In this document: one piece after another, positions 7,353-16,282 of the stretch
Layout of the letters: the number at the start of each line of letters is the position of its first letter
Numbering within the stretch: the first letter of the stretch is position 1
Assembly (NCBI GenBank): GCA_040507005.1
Contig: JBEVVS010000036.1
Location: 4,571-68,570, forward strand
Direction of reading: 5' to 3'
Source of the DNA: Thiodiazotropha sp040507005
Lineage (GTDB): Bacteria; Pseudomonadota; Gammaproteobacteria; Chromatiales; Chromatiaceae
Length of the DNA stretch: 64,000 nucleotides
Notes under the pieces: model-generated
Seen by the model: the letters and a program-made list of their open reading frames with translations, nothing else
The model's database searches: none
Told to the model about the DNA's origin: nothing
Program-made: the position numbers and the translations under genes

Positions 7353-8966
7353 ATGTTTGATTTTTTCTCCCACAGGAGCACACCGCAAACTCAGGTACTC
7401 TTCTATGTACCGCAAGCGGATCCATTTGAGAACCCGTTGGTGGAAACCGACCCGTCTCAGCTCGGACAATGGGCGACGGCACTACCCTTTGCCGACCAAA
7501 CCCAGTTGGCGGAGACGATGATAACCAGCCTAGGCCGGCTCAACCGCTTTCCCGGCCAAGTCAAAAAACGCCAGGAATTGATGGAGATCTACACCACCCC
7601 CTGTGCGCGATTGATCCACAGCCAAATTAAACGTAAATCTGAAGCACCTCTGCACCTAATGCGCCAAGTAATGCTGGAGATGGCCTACGGCCATTGCCAT
7701 ATCGCCAATGAATGCATCAACAACAAGGCCAATCGAAAAAACCTGCAGCGTCTCAATCATGCGATCTATTATGCAATCAAATATTTCATCTATGAGTATC
7801 TTCTTGCATGTGAAGATTATGACTGCAGGATCGGGAGGGTCTATCGGGATGTAACACGCCTGATGACCTATGCTGAAGAGCAAAATATCCACAAAAATCA
7901 AATCGAGGATACAGATCAGGCAGAACCGGAATTCGCAACAATCTTCCACCAGTATAATCGCTTCATCCTGTTACTTCTGCTCGATCCCTGTCATCTGCAA
8001 GAGGGTGAACCCCGGTTATGTTTCGACTATCTCAACACCTTGGCCGGGAATGCCCTTCTCGCAACCCCCAGCCCACACACTGAAACCACAGGACACTATG
8101 TCATCGACCGCCTGGGGGAAGTATCGCCCTATCTGTTCTACCCCGAGTGCCTGGAGAATCTGACTCAACCCCGCTTCACCCTGTTCGATCTCAGCCCCGT
8201 TAGCAAATTGCTGCATCAGAAGCTCAGACATATGGAACGGTCCGAAGAGGGAAAACCGGAAGCCATCATGAAGTTGACCATGCAGGAGGCCACGAATCTG
8301 CTGGCACGGATGTTGAAATCCTGGCATATCCGTCTCAAGCGAGACAGTGAACGCCACCCCACTTCCGGACAGGTCATGTTATGGGCCGGGGTAGACGCAA
8401 TTTTTACCTATCTCAGCGGCAAAAGCGTCTCTTCTCAAACCCCGGAGGACGAGATCGACATGACACACTTGGGTAGCATTCAACGGGATGATACGTCTGG
8501 CTGCAGCTATCAATATACGGCTATACGTATCAATCAAAGCCGCTCCGGGGTGGCGCTCAAGATCACAAAAAATAGTGTCAATACGCCATTGGTCGGTGAA
8601 TTGGTGCTGTTTTCCACTCATCAGCAACGCCAGGAAAACGAGTGGAAAATCGGCATCGTAAAACGCGTGTTAAACACGACTGAAGATCTGCTGGAAATCG
8701 GAATACAGTTTATTATGGGTAAGATCGAACCCATTACCTTGCGCCTGGCAAATCAACAGCAATCATCGACACCGCTGAAAGATCGGGCAGGTATCTTTAT
8801 CGATCAGGGCCATACCCATCGCAGTTCACTTATCGTGCCTAAAAACTTCTTTGTCATCGGCAACGAATACCGGGTCGAAGAGATGGTCCCCGCGCCCAGC
8901 GTTATCCCCCTGCAGCTGCTGGAGACAACCTCTAGGTTTGAACGATACCGCATCAAGAACGCTTAA
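7353..8966 (+). CDS. Uncharacterised cytoplasmic protein with a PilZ-like C-terminal motif
   Basis: I do not recognise this 537-residue protein by name. It has no signal peptide or membrane segment. The N-terminal two-thirds is helical and rich in Leu, Tyr and Cys (about residues 45-330). The C-terminal part is beta-rich and includes NQSRSG (394-399), which fits the [D/N]xSxxG half of the PilZ c-di-GMP motif, followed by GELVLFSTHQQ and WKIGIVKRV as in a PilZ barrel. The RxxxR arm expected 20-30 residues earlier is not clear, since only RDD at 378 is present. It may be a degenerate or divergent PilZ effector, which is inference. Its only close neighbour is the convergent SGNH gene. Confidence 0.5.
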   Translation: MFDFFSHRSTPQTQVLFYVPQADPFENPLVETDPSQLGQWATALPFADQTQLAETMITSLGRLNRFPGQVKKRQELMEIYTTPCARLIHSQIKRKSEAPLHLMRQVMLEMAYGHCHIANECINNKANRKNLQRLNHAIYYAIKYFIYEYLLACEDYDCRIGRVYRDVTRLMTYAEEQNIHKNQIEDTDQAEPEFATIFHQYNRFILLLLLDPCHLQEGEPRLCFDYLNTLAGNALLATPSPHTETTGHYVIDRLGEVSPYLFYPECLENLTQPRFTLFDLSPVSKLLHQKLRHMERSEEGKPEAIMKLTMQEATNLLARMLKSWHIRLKRDSERHPTSGQVMLWAGVDAIFTYLSGKSVSSQTPEDEIDMTHLGSIQRDDTSGCSYQYTAIRINQSRSGVALKITKNSVNTPLVGELVLFSTHQQRQENEWKIGIVKRVLNTTEDLLEIGIQFIMGKIEPITLRLANQQQSSTPLKDRAGIFIDQGHTHRSSLIVPKNFFVIGNEYRVEEMVPAPSVIPLQLLETTSRFERYRIKNA

Positions 8967-8981
8967 TTCTGGTCAAGGTCA

Positions 8982-10622
8982 TCAGCTGGAAACGGTAAAG
9001 CTGAACGGCCCAAACACATCGTCACCAACCTTGTATTTTATATTCCAATTGCCATTGGTCAGATTGGGATTTTGCAGAACGCTGACATGGCTGCCGGTTA
9101 ACGATGTAAATCGCCTGGGCGATGCCTTGTTCCAAACCGATGGTTCATTATCACCCTCGAACCATAACTTGGACTCGATCTCAAGATTCGGCCATAGATC
9201 ATTCATGCTCACCAGAAACATATTGCCACTGGCATTATCGACACTATTGGTAACGGCGATTGTAGGTCGTTGTTGGTTAGCCCAATATTCGATGTTGTAG
9301 ATCAGGTTTGTATCCCCGTAGATATTCATCCACATCGGATAATCAAAACCGGACAGAAAGGCCGGATCGACCACATAACCATCCCTTCCGGCATCCACTT
9401 TAAGCACAGATCTCCACAATCTTATAAAATTGGTGAAATCCCCAAGATCCCTTATTTTAGTAAGCTCAGGAAGCGCAGCCCTGATGGTTGCATTTTTCTG
9501 GAATGCGTTCCAGAAACGACTCACAATGAAGTAGTGACCCAGTGAATTGGGGTGAAAACGATCATGGGACAGCAGACCTAATCTAGCCACTTGAAAATAG
9601 CTGGTGTCGATTGAGACATCCGCCAAGGCTTGACACTCGGTATCCAAAACCCGCCAGTTATCGAGCCTCTCCTGCATCTGCGGTGAAATCAGTTTATCAA
9701 GCTCGGTAGGCTCGGAGGTGAATAAATTCTCCTCGCCCGGCATCCCCGAGGTCTGATGCATAAATGGTATGCAATACTTCTTCTTTATATTTTCAACCGC
9801 AACCTGACTGTGTTTTTCCTCATCATAGGGGACCAGCCTGGAATAGAGGATCAGCGCACCCGGGTTATTGACTCTGAAATGGGCGTAAAGCGCTTGGGCA
9901 TCAGCAATCAACTCAGCCTGCGAACGATTCCCAAGAGAGAGTATGGCGTCATTAATCCCCAGTTCCACAATGATCACATCAGGATCACTCGCACTTGTCA
10001 GCGCCACCCGGGTCTCTCCGGTAAGGGCATCGGCTTGGGTCATAGCCAAGTGATGGGTCAGTGCACCTGCCCCTGTATGAAAGAAATCAACTTTCAGACC
10101 TTCTGACTTGAATGTGTCGTCGATGAGATCGACCCAGGTCTGACGCCAGGGAAAGACTGTCTCGCTAGCGCCTAAGACAGCAAATTTAACCGTCTCAGTT
10201 GCGGCCAGCGACTGTTTCAAGCTTGCTACATCATCGCTCAATTGTTGCGCGATCATGGTTAATTTATCCAGGGAACGTTCTATCTCCAAAGGGGCATAAT
10301 CGGGTTGACTTTGTAGATCCGTCAACTGCAACAGATCCACCACACGCCTGATATGCAGCGCTTCATCACTGGGCAAGGGGCCGCTTATACCCGGGTACTC
10401 AACCACACCACCCGGGTCGTTCTGCTGATCCGCGTTCAAAGTGAGCGTATAGTCGACACCCTGGATCAAGAGCTCTTCTATACCTACTCGGGTTATCCTG
10501 GTGACTCTAAGTTGCCCACTATCAAACAAGGCGATGGAAAACGGAAATGTTGTACTCACTCCGTCCCCATAGAATGGGCCTTCTTCACTGATAATTGAGT
10601 GTACAGTCATGGGGTGTATCAT
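8982..10622 (-). CDS. SGNH hydrolase with phage tail-fibre-like N-terminal domain
   Basis: Residues about 15-135 match the N-terminal module of many podovirus tail fibre/tailspike proteins: YGDGVSTTFPFSIALFD, then LIQGVDYTLTLNADQ, PGGVVEYP, LHIRRVVDLLQLTDL and YAPLEIERSLDKL. This is followed by an SGNH/GDSL esterase domain: block I GASE (nucleophile Ser153, with Ala in place of the usual Asp), block III GIND (222-225) and block V DRFH (354-357). A beta-rich C-terminus (about 380-546) could bind carbohydrate. There is no signal peptide. Such proteins in phages deacetylate host surface glycans. Here the gene stands alone among host genes with no capsid, tail or lysis genes. No clear ribosome site precedes the ATG at 10622, and another ATG lies at 10610. 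Confidence 0.72.
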   Translation of the reverse strand: MIHPMTVHSIISEEGPFYGDGVSTTFPFSIALFDSGQLRVTRITRVGIEELLIQGVDYTLTLNADQQNDPGGVVEYPGISGPLPSDEALHIRRVVDLLQLTDLQSQPDYAPLEIERSLDKLTMIAQQLSDDVASLKQSLAATETVKFAVLGASETVFPWRQTWVDLIDDTFKSEGLKVDFFHTGAGALTHHLAMTQADALTGETRVALTSASDPDVIIVELGINDAILSLGNRSQAELIADAQALYAHFRVNNPGALILYSRLVPYDEEKHSQVAVENIKKKYCIPFMHQTSGMPGEENLFTSEPTELDKLISPQMQERLDNWRVLDTECQALADVSIDTSYFQVARLGLLSHDRFHPNSLGHYFIVSRFWNAFQKNATIRAALPELTKIRDLGDFTNFIRLWRSVLKVDAGRDGYVVDPAFLSGFDYPMWMNIYGDTNLIYNIEYWANQQRPTIAVTNSVDNASGNMFLVSMNDLWPNLEIESKLWFEGDNEPSVWNKASPRRFTSLTGSHVSVLQNPNLTNGNWNIKYKVGDDVFGPFSFTVSS

Positions 10623-10677
10623 CCATTGATTCAGTCAGCTCACACTATAGGAGAGTTAATCCCTGATTGAAAGATTG

Positions 10678-11886
10678 TCATAACAACTCATCCAGGGGTA
10701 AATCCATGCTTTGTCGCATATCTCGATTGACCTTTACAATCAATTCTTTCAATGCATCCGGGGCTGCTTTCAACTGCCGTACATCCGGTAACATATAGGC
10801 ATCGGAGCTGTAGAGTTCAGCCAGTGTCACCTGTCTAAGGTCTCTAGCCAATACCCAACCCTTATCATCCGTCTGCAGGACCAGCCGGGCTCGCGACAAT
10901 GACAAAAGTATCGATTCCAGTTGCTCTTCAGTTGATTGCTGCAGTCGCACCTGCAACTGACGGGTAGTGATTGACACCCCCTGGCGCTGGGAATCGCGCA
11001 GCAGCTGCAGCATCTTCACCGCAAGCAATAACCTGTCCCCACGCTGTTGCATGCTCTCTCGCCAATCTGATCGATAGATACCCAGACAATAGGTGAACTC
11101 GGCGCCCAACAATGTCACCAACCAGGACAGATAGACCCAGATAAGAAAGATGGGGATAACCGCAAGCGTCCCATAGATCGCCTCATAGGTTGGAAAGGTT
11201 GTGATATAGAGGGCAAATCCCCTTTTTGTAACCTCGAACAAAAGTGCCGCGATAACACCGCCTGCCAGGGCATGCCGCAACATCACAGATCGATTGGGAA
11301 CCAGGGCATATAGCAGAGTGAAGGCAAGTGCCGAGATCATGATCGGCATCATGCTCAAAAGCCGCGAGCGCACCAACACTACTGTTTCAGCCTCTGTGAA
11401 GAAGGGAATGGAGACCAGATAGGAGGTCACGCCCACGCTGATCGCGATCAGTATGGGTCCCAGAGACAGGATTGCCCAATAGACGGTAAACTTGGCAAGT
11501 GGCGAGCGCTTTCGCTGCACATGCCATATGGTGTTGAATGCCTTGTCAATATTACTCATCAACAACAGCGCCACAAGTATCAAAAACAGAAATCCCAAAC
11601 CACTGAGTTGTGCAGCCTTTTGACTGAAATTTTTCAGATGCTGCTGGACAGCCTCACCGGCCGCTGGGACAAAATGCTGAAACAGGAAGTTTTCGATCTG
11701 CTCCGAGATCCGCTCGGAGACGGGGAATATGGACAACAACGCCAGCATCACCGTCATCAACGGTACCAATGCAAGCAGTGTGGTAAATGTCAACGCGGCC
11801 ACATGCTTGATGCCCCCATCGTGATTGAAATGGTGCAGCCACAGGCGCAGGAAGGCGTTGACATGCCGGACACTCTGCTTCATCAC
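10678..11886 (-). CDS. YihY/BrkB-family inner-membrane protein
   Basis: The 402-residue protein has about six hydrophobic segments in its first 270 residues and family signatures such as HVAALTFTTLLALVPLMTV, NIDKAFNTIWHV and TFPTYEAIYGTLAVIPIFLIWVYLSW. The C-terminal ~120 residues are soluble and winged-helix-like (LLLAVKMLQLLRDSQRQGVSITTRQL). E. coli YihY was once called ribonuclease BN, an assignment since moved to another gene, so its function is unknown; a transport or envelope role is supposed. It is monocistronic and divergent from arsC. Confidence 0.88.
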   Translation of the reverse strand: MMKQSVRHVNAFLRLWLHHFNHDGGIKHVAALTFTTLLALVPLMTVMLALLSIFPVSERISEQIENFLFQHFVPAAGEAVQQHLKNFSQKAAQLSGLGFLFLILVALLLMSNIDKAFNTIWHVQRKRSPLAKFTVYWAILSLGPILIAISVGVTSYLVSIPFFTEAETVVLVRSRLLSMMPIMISALAFTLLYALVPNRSVMLRHALAGGVIAALLFEVTKRGFALYITTFPTYEAIYGTLAVIPIFLIWVYLSWLVTLLGAEFTYCLGIYRSDWRESMQQRGDRLLLAVKMLQLLRDSQRQGVSITTRQLQVRLQQSTEEQLESILLSLSRARLVLQTDDKGWVLARDLRQVTLAELYSSDAYMLPDVRQLKAAPDALKELIVKVNRDMRQSMDLPLDELL

Positions 11887-12050
11887 TAATTTCCATGTTG
11901 TTTCGCTATCGATGCAAGAGAAGCGCTTCTGGAGCCATTCTCTCTGTATGGATACAATGACGGCAAATTAAGTTTGAGGCAAACCGCCATCTCAATCTAT
12001 TTCAACCAGTTGGGATCCCTATCAACAGTCCTGGCAGGAGGTGAACGATC

Positions 12051-12398
12051 ATGAGCATTGAAATCTACCATAATCCACGCTGCAGCAAGTCCAGGCAGAC
12101 CCTGCAGCTATTGCAGGACAAAGGTATCGATCCGGATGTGGTCGAATATCTGAAGACGCCACCGGACAAGGCCACCCTAGAGCAAATCCTAGATATGCTC
12201 GGGTTGGAGCCCCGTGAGTTGATGCGTAAAAAAGAGAAAGAGTATAAAGCCCTGCAATTGGATGATCCGGCACTCTCAAGGGATCAGCTTATTGAGGCGA
12301 TGATCGCCAATCCGAAACTGATTGAGCGCCCGATTGTCATTCAAAATGGCAAGGCGGCAATCGGCAGGCCTCCTGAACAGGTCCTGGAAATCCTCTAG
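12051..12398 (+). CDS. arsC: ArsC-type arsenate reductase (glutaredoxin-dependent family)
   Basis: The 115-residue protein has the thioredoxin-like ArsC fold with the single catalytic Cys11 in YHNPRCSKSRQT and the conserved tail LIERPIVIQNGKAAIGRPPEQVLEIL. Classical members reduce arsenate using glutathione and glutaredoxin. No arsR, arsB or acr3 gene is nearby, so it may be a housekeeping paralogue rather than part of a resistance operon. The order arsC-wrbA-hda is shared with several gammaproteobacteria (established knowledge, recalled, not checked). A GGAGG ribosome site precedes the ATG, and wrbA follows 52 bp later. Confidence 0.92.
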   Translation: MSIEIYHNPRCSKSRQTLQLLQDKGIDPDVVEYLKTPPDKATLEQILDMLGLEPRELMRKKEKEYKALQLDDPALSRDQLIEAMIANPKLIERPIVIQNGKAAIGRPPEQVLEIL

Positions 12399-12450
12399 AC
12401 AGGCCCAGACCAGAGGCCGGTGAATTGTTAAAAAACAACAGGTAGCAACT

Positions 12451-13044
12451 ATGCCAGAAGTGTTGATTCTCTACTACAGTCGCTACGGCGCCACCGCTGA
12501 AATGGCACAAAACATTGCCCGGGGCGTGGAAGAGGTGGCTGGCGTAAGCGCCAAACTGCGCACCGTACCCGAGGTCTCCCCGTGCTGTGAGGCCACTGAG
12601 GACTCCATCCCGGACAGCGGGGCTCCCTATGTCAGCGAGGATGATCTGCGCGATTGCGATGGCCTGATCCTGGGCAGTCCAACCCGCTTCGGCAATATGG
12701 CCGCCCCAATGAAATACTTCCTCGACACAACCAGCCCTCTCTGGATGGGCGGCGTGCTGATCGATAAACCGGCATCCGTATTCACCTCCACATCCAGTCT
12801 GCATGGCGGACAGGAGAGTACCCTGCTGTCGATGATGCTCCCCTTGCTGCACCATGGCATGCTGATACAGGGTGTGCCCTACAGTGAAACCGCGCTGTTG
12901 CATACCAGGAGTGGCGGTACACCTTACGGATCCAGCCATCTGGCCGGCGGCGATAGCAAGCTGCCGATGACCGATGAAGAGAAGCGCATTTGCAAGACTC
13001 AGGGCAGGCGTATGGCTGAGACCGTAAAGCGTCTCGAATCCTGA
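12451..13044 (+). CDS. wrbA: WrbA, NAD(P)H:quinone oxidoreductase (flavodoxin-like)
   Basis: The 197-residue protein has the FMN phosphate loop near the N-terminus (YYSRYGATAEMAQNIARGVE), the GSPTRFGNMAAPMKYFLD segment that contacts the isoalloxazine ring, and the STSSLHGGQEST and GGTPYG motifs specific to WrbA. It catalyses two-electron quinone reduction in the cytoplasm, protecting against redox cycling. It lies between arsC and hda in the same direction, 16 bp before hda, and is probably cotranscribed with them. Confidence 0.93.
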   Translation: MPEVLILYYSRYGATAEMAQNIARGVEEVAGVSAKLRTVPEVSPCCEATEDSIPDSGAPYVSEDDLRDCDGLILGSPTRFGNMAAPMKYFLDTTSPLWMGGVLIDKPASVFTSTSSLHGGQESTLLSMMLPLLHHGMLIQGVPYSETALLHTRSGGTPYGSSHLAGGDSKLPMTDEEKRICKTQGRRMAETVKRLES

Positions 13045-13060
13045 TCCTCTGAGCTGATCC

Positions 13061-13741
13061 ATGCCGACCCAGTTGCCACTCAGTCTCAGTGTCCGCCCCA
13101 GTGTGGATTTCTCCACTTTCATTCGTGGACGCAATGGGGAGGCCATATCCCGGCTGCGTAGCGGCGCTGATCCCTTTATCTATTTGTGGGGGACATCAGG
13201 CAGTGGCAAGAGTCATCTGCTCCAGGCCTGTTGTCACCAGACACAGCAGGAACAAGGTCAACCCGCCTACCTGCCCTTCAAGTCCGAGCATGGCCTGCAA
13301 CCAGCCATGCTGGAGGGGCTCGAGGCGTTCTCCCTGGTCTGCCTCGATGATCTGGAGGTACTGGCGGGCAAGCAGGATTGGGAATTGGCCATTTTCAATC
13401 TCTATAATCAATTGCGTGAAGCGGGGGCGAAACTGATCGTTGCCTGTGACCGCCCCCCCGCAAAACTGCCCCTGCAACTCGCTGATCTTTCCTCAAGGTT
13501 GACCTGGGGACCCTGTTATCAACTGTTACCGCTGAATGATGAGGAGCGCATGGAACTGCTGATCAGTAGCGCTGAGCGAAGAGGCATGAGCATGAGTGTG
13601 GAGATCGCCAGTTTTCTGCTGCAGCGAACCCCCAGGGATATCCACTTTCTAACCCTGCTCATCGAACGGCTCGACCAGGCATCCCTGGCCGCTCAAAGGC
13701 GGCTGACCATACCATTTGTGCGTGAAATCCTGAAACTGTGA
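13061..13741 (+). CDS. hda: Hda, DnaA regulatory inactivator
   Basis: The 226-residue AAA+ protein starts with MPTQLPLSLS, in which QLPLSL is the expected beta-clamp-binding motif. It has the Walker A GTSGSGKS (44-51), Walker B LVCLDDLE and a DnaA-like lid (RLTWGPCYQLLPLNDEERMELL). Together with the DNA-loaded sliding clamp it triggers hydrolysis of DnaA-bound ATP and so prevents early re-initiation of replication. It lacks the DnaA DNA-binding domain, as expected. It follows wrbA by 16 bp and precedes bolA by 38 bp. Confidence 0.93.
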   Translation: MPTQLPLSLSVRPSVDFSTFIRGRNGEAISRLRSGADPFIYLWGTSGSGKSHLLQACCHQTQQEQGQPAYLPFKSEHGLQPAMLEGLEAFSLVCLDDLEVLAGKQDWELAIFNLYNQLREAGAKLIVACDRPPAKLPLQLADLSSRLTWGPCYQLLPLNDEERMELLISSAERRGMSMSVEIASFLLQRTPRDIHFLTLLIERLDQASLAAQRRLTIPFVREILKL

Positions 13742-13779
13742 AAGATTATACTAGCTGTTAATTGATCGGAGGCAGTGAC

Positions 13780-14100
13780 ATGACAACTATCCAGGAGTCT
13801 ATACAACAGAAGCTTGAATCAGCTTTCTCACCACTACACCTAGAGGTGATCAATGAAAGCCATATGCACAGTGTCGCGGAGGGTTCGGAGTCCCATTTCA
13901 AGGTCGTACTCGTCAGTGACCTCTTCAAGGGTGAGAAGCTGATCAATCGCCACCGTCAGGTGAACAAGGTTTTGGCCGCAGAGTTACAGGGGGGCGTGCA
14001 CGCCCTTGCCCTGCACACCCTGACCCCTGAAGACTGGTTCGATCAGGGGGGCAAGACCCCTGACTCACCACCCTGTCTTGGCGGTTCAAAACAGGAGTAG
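13780..14100 (+). CDS. bolA: BolA-family protein
   Basis: This 106-residue protein has the BolA fold signature: ESHMHSVAEGSESHFKVVLVSDLFKGEKLINRHRQV, with the conserved histidine of the INRHRQV segment used in [2Fe-2S] ligation with monothiol glutaredoxins. BolA proteins act in iron handling and in morphology or stress gene control. I chose the ATG at 13780, preceded by GGAGGCAGTGAC; an in-frame upstream start would overlap this ribosome site. A strong hairpin (14170-14197) lies downstream before the convergent symporter gene. Confidence 0.92.
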   Translation: MTTIQESIQQKLESAFSPLHLEVINESHMHSVAEGSESHFKVVLVSDLFKGEKLINRHRQVNKVLAAELQGGVHALALHTLTPEDWFDQGGKTPDSPPCLGGSKQE

Positions 14101-14169
14101 AGCTGGAGCGCGTTTAGACAAGGAAAACAGCGCCATCGATCTGCCAACTACAACACCCACGAGCTTCAG

Positions 14170-14197
14170 CTTGTGGTGCGGCCAGCCGCACCACAAG
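14170..14197. terminator. Intergenic inverted repeat between bolA and agcS
   Basis: A perfect 12-bp inverted repeat (CTTGTGGTGCGG, loop CCAG, CCGCACCACAAG) lies between the two convergent genes. It lacks a T-run on either strand, so it may be a processing or mRNA-stabilising hairpin rather than a classical intrinsic terminator. Confidence 0.6.
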
Positions 14198-14218
14198 CAT
14201 CGGTTCAGGGCTATTGCC

Positions 14219-15574
14219 TCATGTCTGTGATGATGCGAAATAATCCTTGGTCAACTTGAACACCACCGGACTCAACAGCAACAGGGCGATCAGATTGGGT
14301 ATCGCCATCAGGGCATTCAGGGTATCCGCCACCAGCCAGACGAAACTGAGGATCTCCTGCGCCACCGCGCCAAGTGGAATCATCACTACCCAGGCGATCC
14401 GAAAGGGGGTGATCGAACGGACCCCAAACAGATACTCCACACAGCGCTCCCCGTACACGCTCCACCCCAGGATGGTGGTGAAAGCGAACACAGCCAGTCC
14501 CAGGGAGACCACATAACTGCCGACTCCCGGGAGGGCGGTTTCGAAGGCCAGCGAGGAGAGGGCGGAACTGGTCTCTCCGCTGGTCCAGGCGCCGGTCACC
14601 ACGATGGCCAGGCCGGTGATGGAGCAGACCACCAGGGTATCGATGAAGGTGCCGAGCATGGCCACCGTGCCTTGACGTACGGGATTGTCGGTGGCCGCCG
14701 CCGCGTGGGCGATGGGAGCGCTGCCCAGACCCGCCTCGTTGGAAAAGATCCCCCTGGCCACGCCGAACTGGATGGTAAGCCAGACGGCCGCACCGGTAAA
14801 TCCGCCCGTGGCGGCGGTCGGGGTGAAGGCTTCCTTGACGATCAGCACCAGGGCGTTGGGTATGTCGCCGACATAGAGCGCCAGCACCACCAGTCCGGAT
14901 AGCAGGTAGGCCAATGCCATAAACGGCACCAACTTGCCGGCCACTTCGGCGATGCGACGGATACCGCCGATCAATACCAGTGCCGCCAGAATCGCCATCA
15001 CCAAGCCTGTCACCCAGGGCTCGATCTGCAATCCCTGGTTGGCCGACAAGGCGTTGGCCACCGAGTTGGCCTGCACCGTGTTGCCGATACCGAAACCCGC
15101 CAGGGCGCCGAAGATGGCGAACAGGGTACCGAGCCAGGCCCATTTGGCATCCAGGCCGTTCTTGATGTAATACATGGGGCCGCCCACGTGGTTGCCGTTT
15201 TCGTCCACCTCGCGATAGCGCACCGCCAGCACCGCCTCGGCATATTTGGTGGCCATGCCGACCAGGGCGGTACACCACATCCAGAAGATGGCCCCCGGCC
15301 CACCAATGGCGATCGCTGTCGCCACACCCGCGATGTTGCCGGTACCTATAGTGGCTGAGAGGGATGTCATCAGGGCATTGAAGGGGCTGATCTCACCCTC
15401 ACCCTTTCCCTCTCGCCCCTGCCACAACATCACGAAACCGTATTTCAATTTGGCCAATGGCATCAGTTTCAGGCCAAACATGAGAAACAGCCCAGTGCCC
15501 AAAATCAGCACCAGCATCAAGGGCCCCCAGACGATCCCATTCACCCAATCAACCAGCTTTGTTACATTTTCCAC
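14219..15574 (-). CDS. Alanine/glycine:cation symporter (AGCS family)
   Basis: The 451-residue protein has about ten to eleven transmembrane segments and AGCS signatures: NALMTSLSATIGTGNIAGVATAI, KYAEAVLAVRYREVDENGNHVGGPMYYI, and SNEAGLGSAPIAHAAA. Members import alanine or glycine with sodium, or protons, across the inner membrane. The gene appears monocistronic, with a 199-bp upstream region shared with the divergent gene at 15774. No glycine riboswitch is visible there. Which amino acid it carries cannot be told from the sequence. Confidence 0.92.
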   Translation of the reverse strand: MENVTKLVDWVNGIVWGPLMLVLILGTGLFLMFGLKLMPLAKLKYGFVMLWQGREGKGEGEISPFNALMTSLSATIGTGNIAGVATAIAIGGPGAIFWMWCTALVGMATKYAEAVLAVRYREVDENGNHVGGPMYYIKNGLDAKWAWLGTLFAIFGALAGFGIGNTVQANSVANALSANQGLQIEPWVTGLVMAILAALVLIGGIRRIAEVAGKLVPFMALAYLLSGLVVLALYVGDIPNALVLIVKEAFTPTAATGGFTGAAVWLTIQFGVARGIFSNEAGLGSAPIAHAAAATDNPVRQGTVAMLGTFIDTLVVCSITGLAIVVTGAWTSGETSSALSSLAFETALPGVGSYVVSLGLAVFAFTTILGWSVYGERCVEYLFGVRSITPFRIAWVVMIPLGAVAQEILSFVWLVADTLNALMAIPNLIALLLLSPVVFKLTKDYFASSQT

Positions 15575-15773
15575 CCTCTACTCCCCCCCTATATTTGTCA
15601 CGAACTTCAGAGAATTATATCCCTTGGTCCACACTTTTCTCCTAAACATTTCCACTATACACACTCCAGGTGTCTGAATACAAAAGGAATTCTGATTAAT
15701 GGAAACCCCCTATTGAGATCCTGCGGGTTGCCGGTTAATCTCAACATACCACAACGCTAATTGGATCCTACCC

Positions 15774-16136
15774 ATGTCAGTCTGTAAAAGTCTTAAAGGG
15801 TACACACGGAAACACGAACGTCTGGCGGATCTCTTTTCCCTGCTCGCAGTAGCGCTCCTATTCGGCACCCTCTACATTGTTCTGGCCTACCATACACCAA
15901 TCGTTGGCTGGTTAAAGAAAGACGCCGTGATCCATCTACCCATCGCGATCGCCCTGCTGCTGTTTGATATCTTCATTATGTACATGTGCCTGAATATCGG
16001 TGCCACCCGCTACGGTGATGAGGATGAGAGCTGCTTCCACACCTTCAGGGGACGCCGTAGCGGCAGCGGGTCCATCGGTGTTATGTTCAGCAACTGGCTG
16101 CACCACATGGAACAGGTGGGCAAGAAACACCGCTGA
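15774..16136 (+). CDS. Small membrane protein, two transmembrane segments, unknown function
   Basis: This 120-residue protein is not one I recognise. It has a basic N-terminal tail (CKSLKGYTRKHERLADL), two hydrophobic segments (about 20-43 and 52-77), then a charged tail with Gly/Ser/Arg (FRGRRSGSGSIG) and Met/His/Lys-rich end. The topology would place both ends in the cytoplasm. It lies 146 bp before the TatT gene. There is no sequence reason to link it to the TRAP transporter beyond direction. Confidence 0.6.
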   Translation: MSVCKSLKGYTRKHERLADLFSLLAVALLFGTLYIVLAYHTPIVGWLKKDAVIHLPIAIALLLFDIFIMYMCLNIGATRYGDEDESCFHTFRGRRSGSGSIGVMFSNWLHHMEQVGKKHR

Positions 16137-16282
16137 CAGAGGCAATACCCCATAAATGGTGCGCTATTTCTCGAGGGGATGGCTCTACCATGCTTTTCCC
16201 ACACCCCGACATAAGCAGTGCAGCGGGTGCAGGGCCTTTGGCAGTAAAGAATCGTTATCACGATATATTTTCGGAGACATCC

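Noticed and set aside
14211..15278. Long open frame on the minus strand in another phase of the alanine symporter gene
   Set aside because: Its product is Arg/Gly-rich without any domain pattern, and it overlaps the well-recognised symporter in a different frame, as expected of GC-rich coding sequence.
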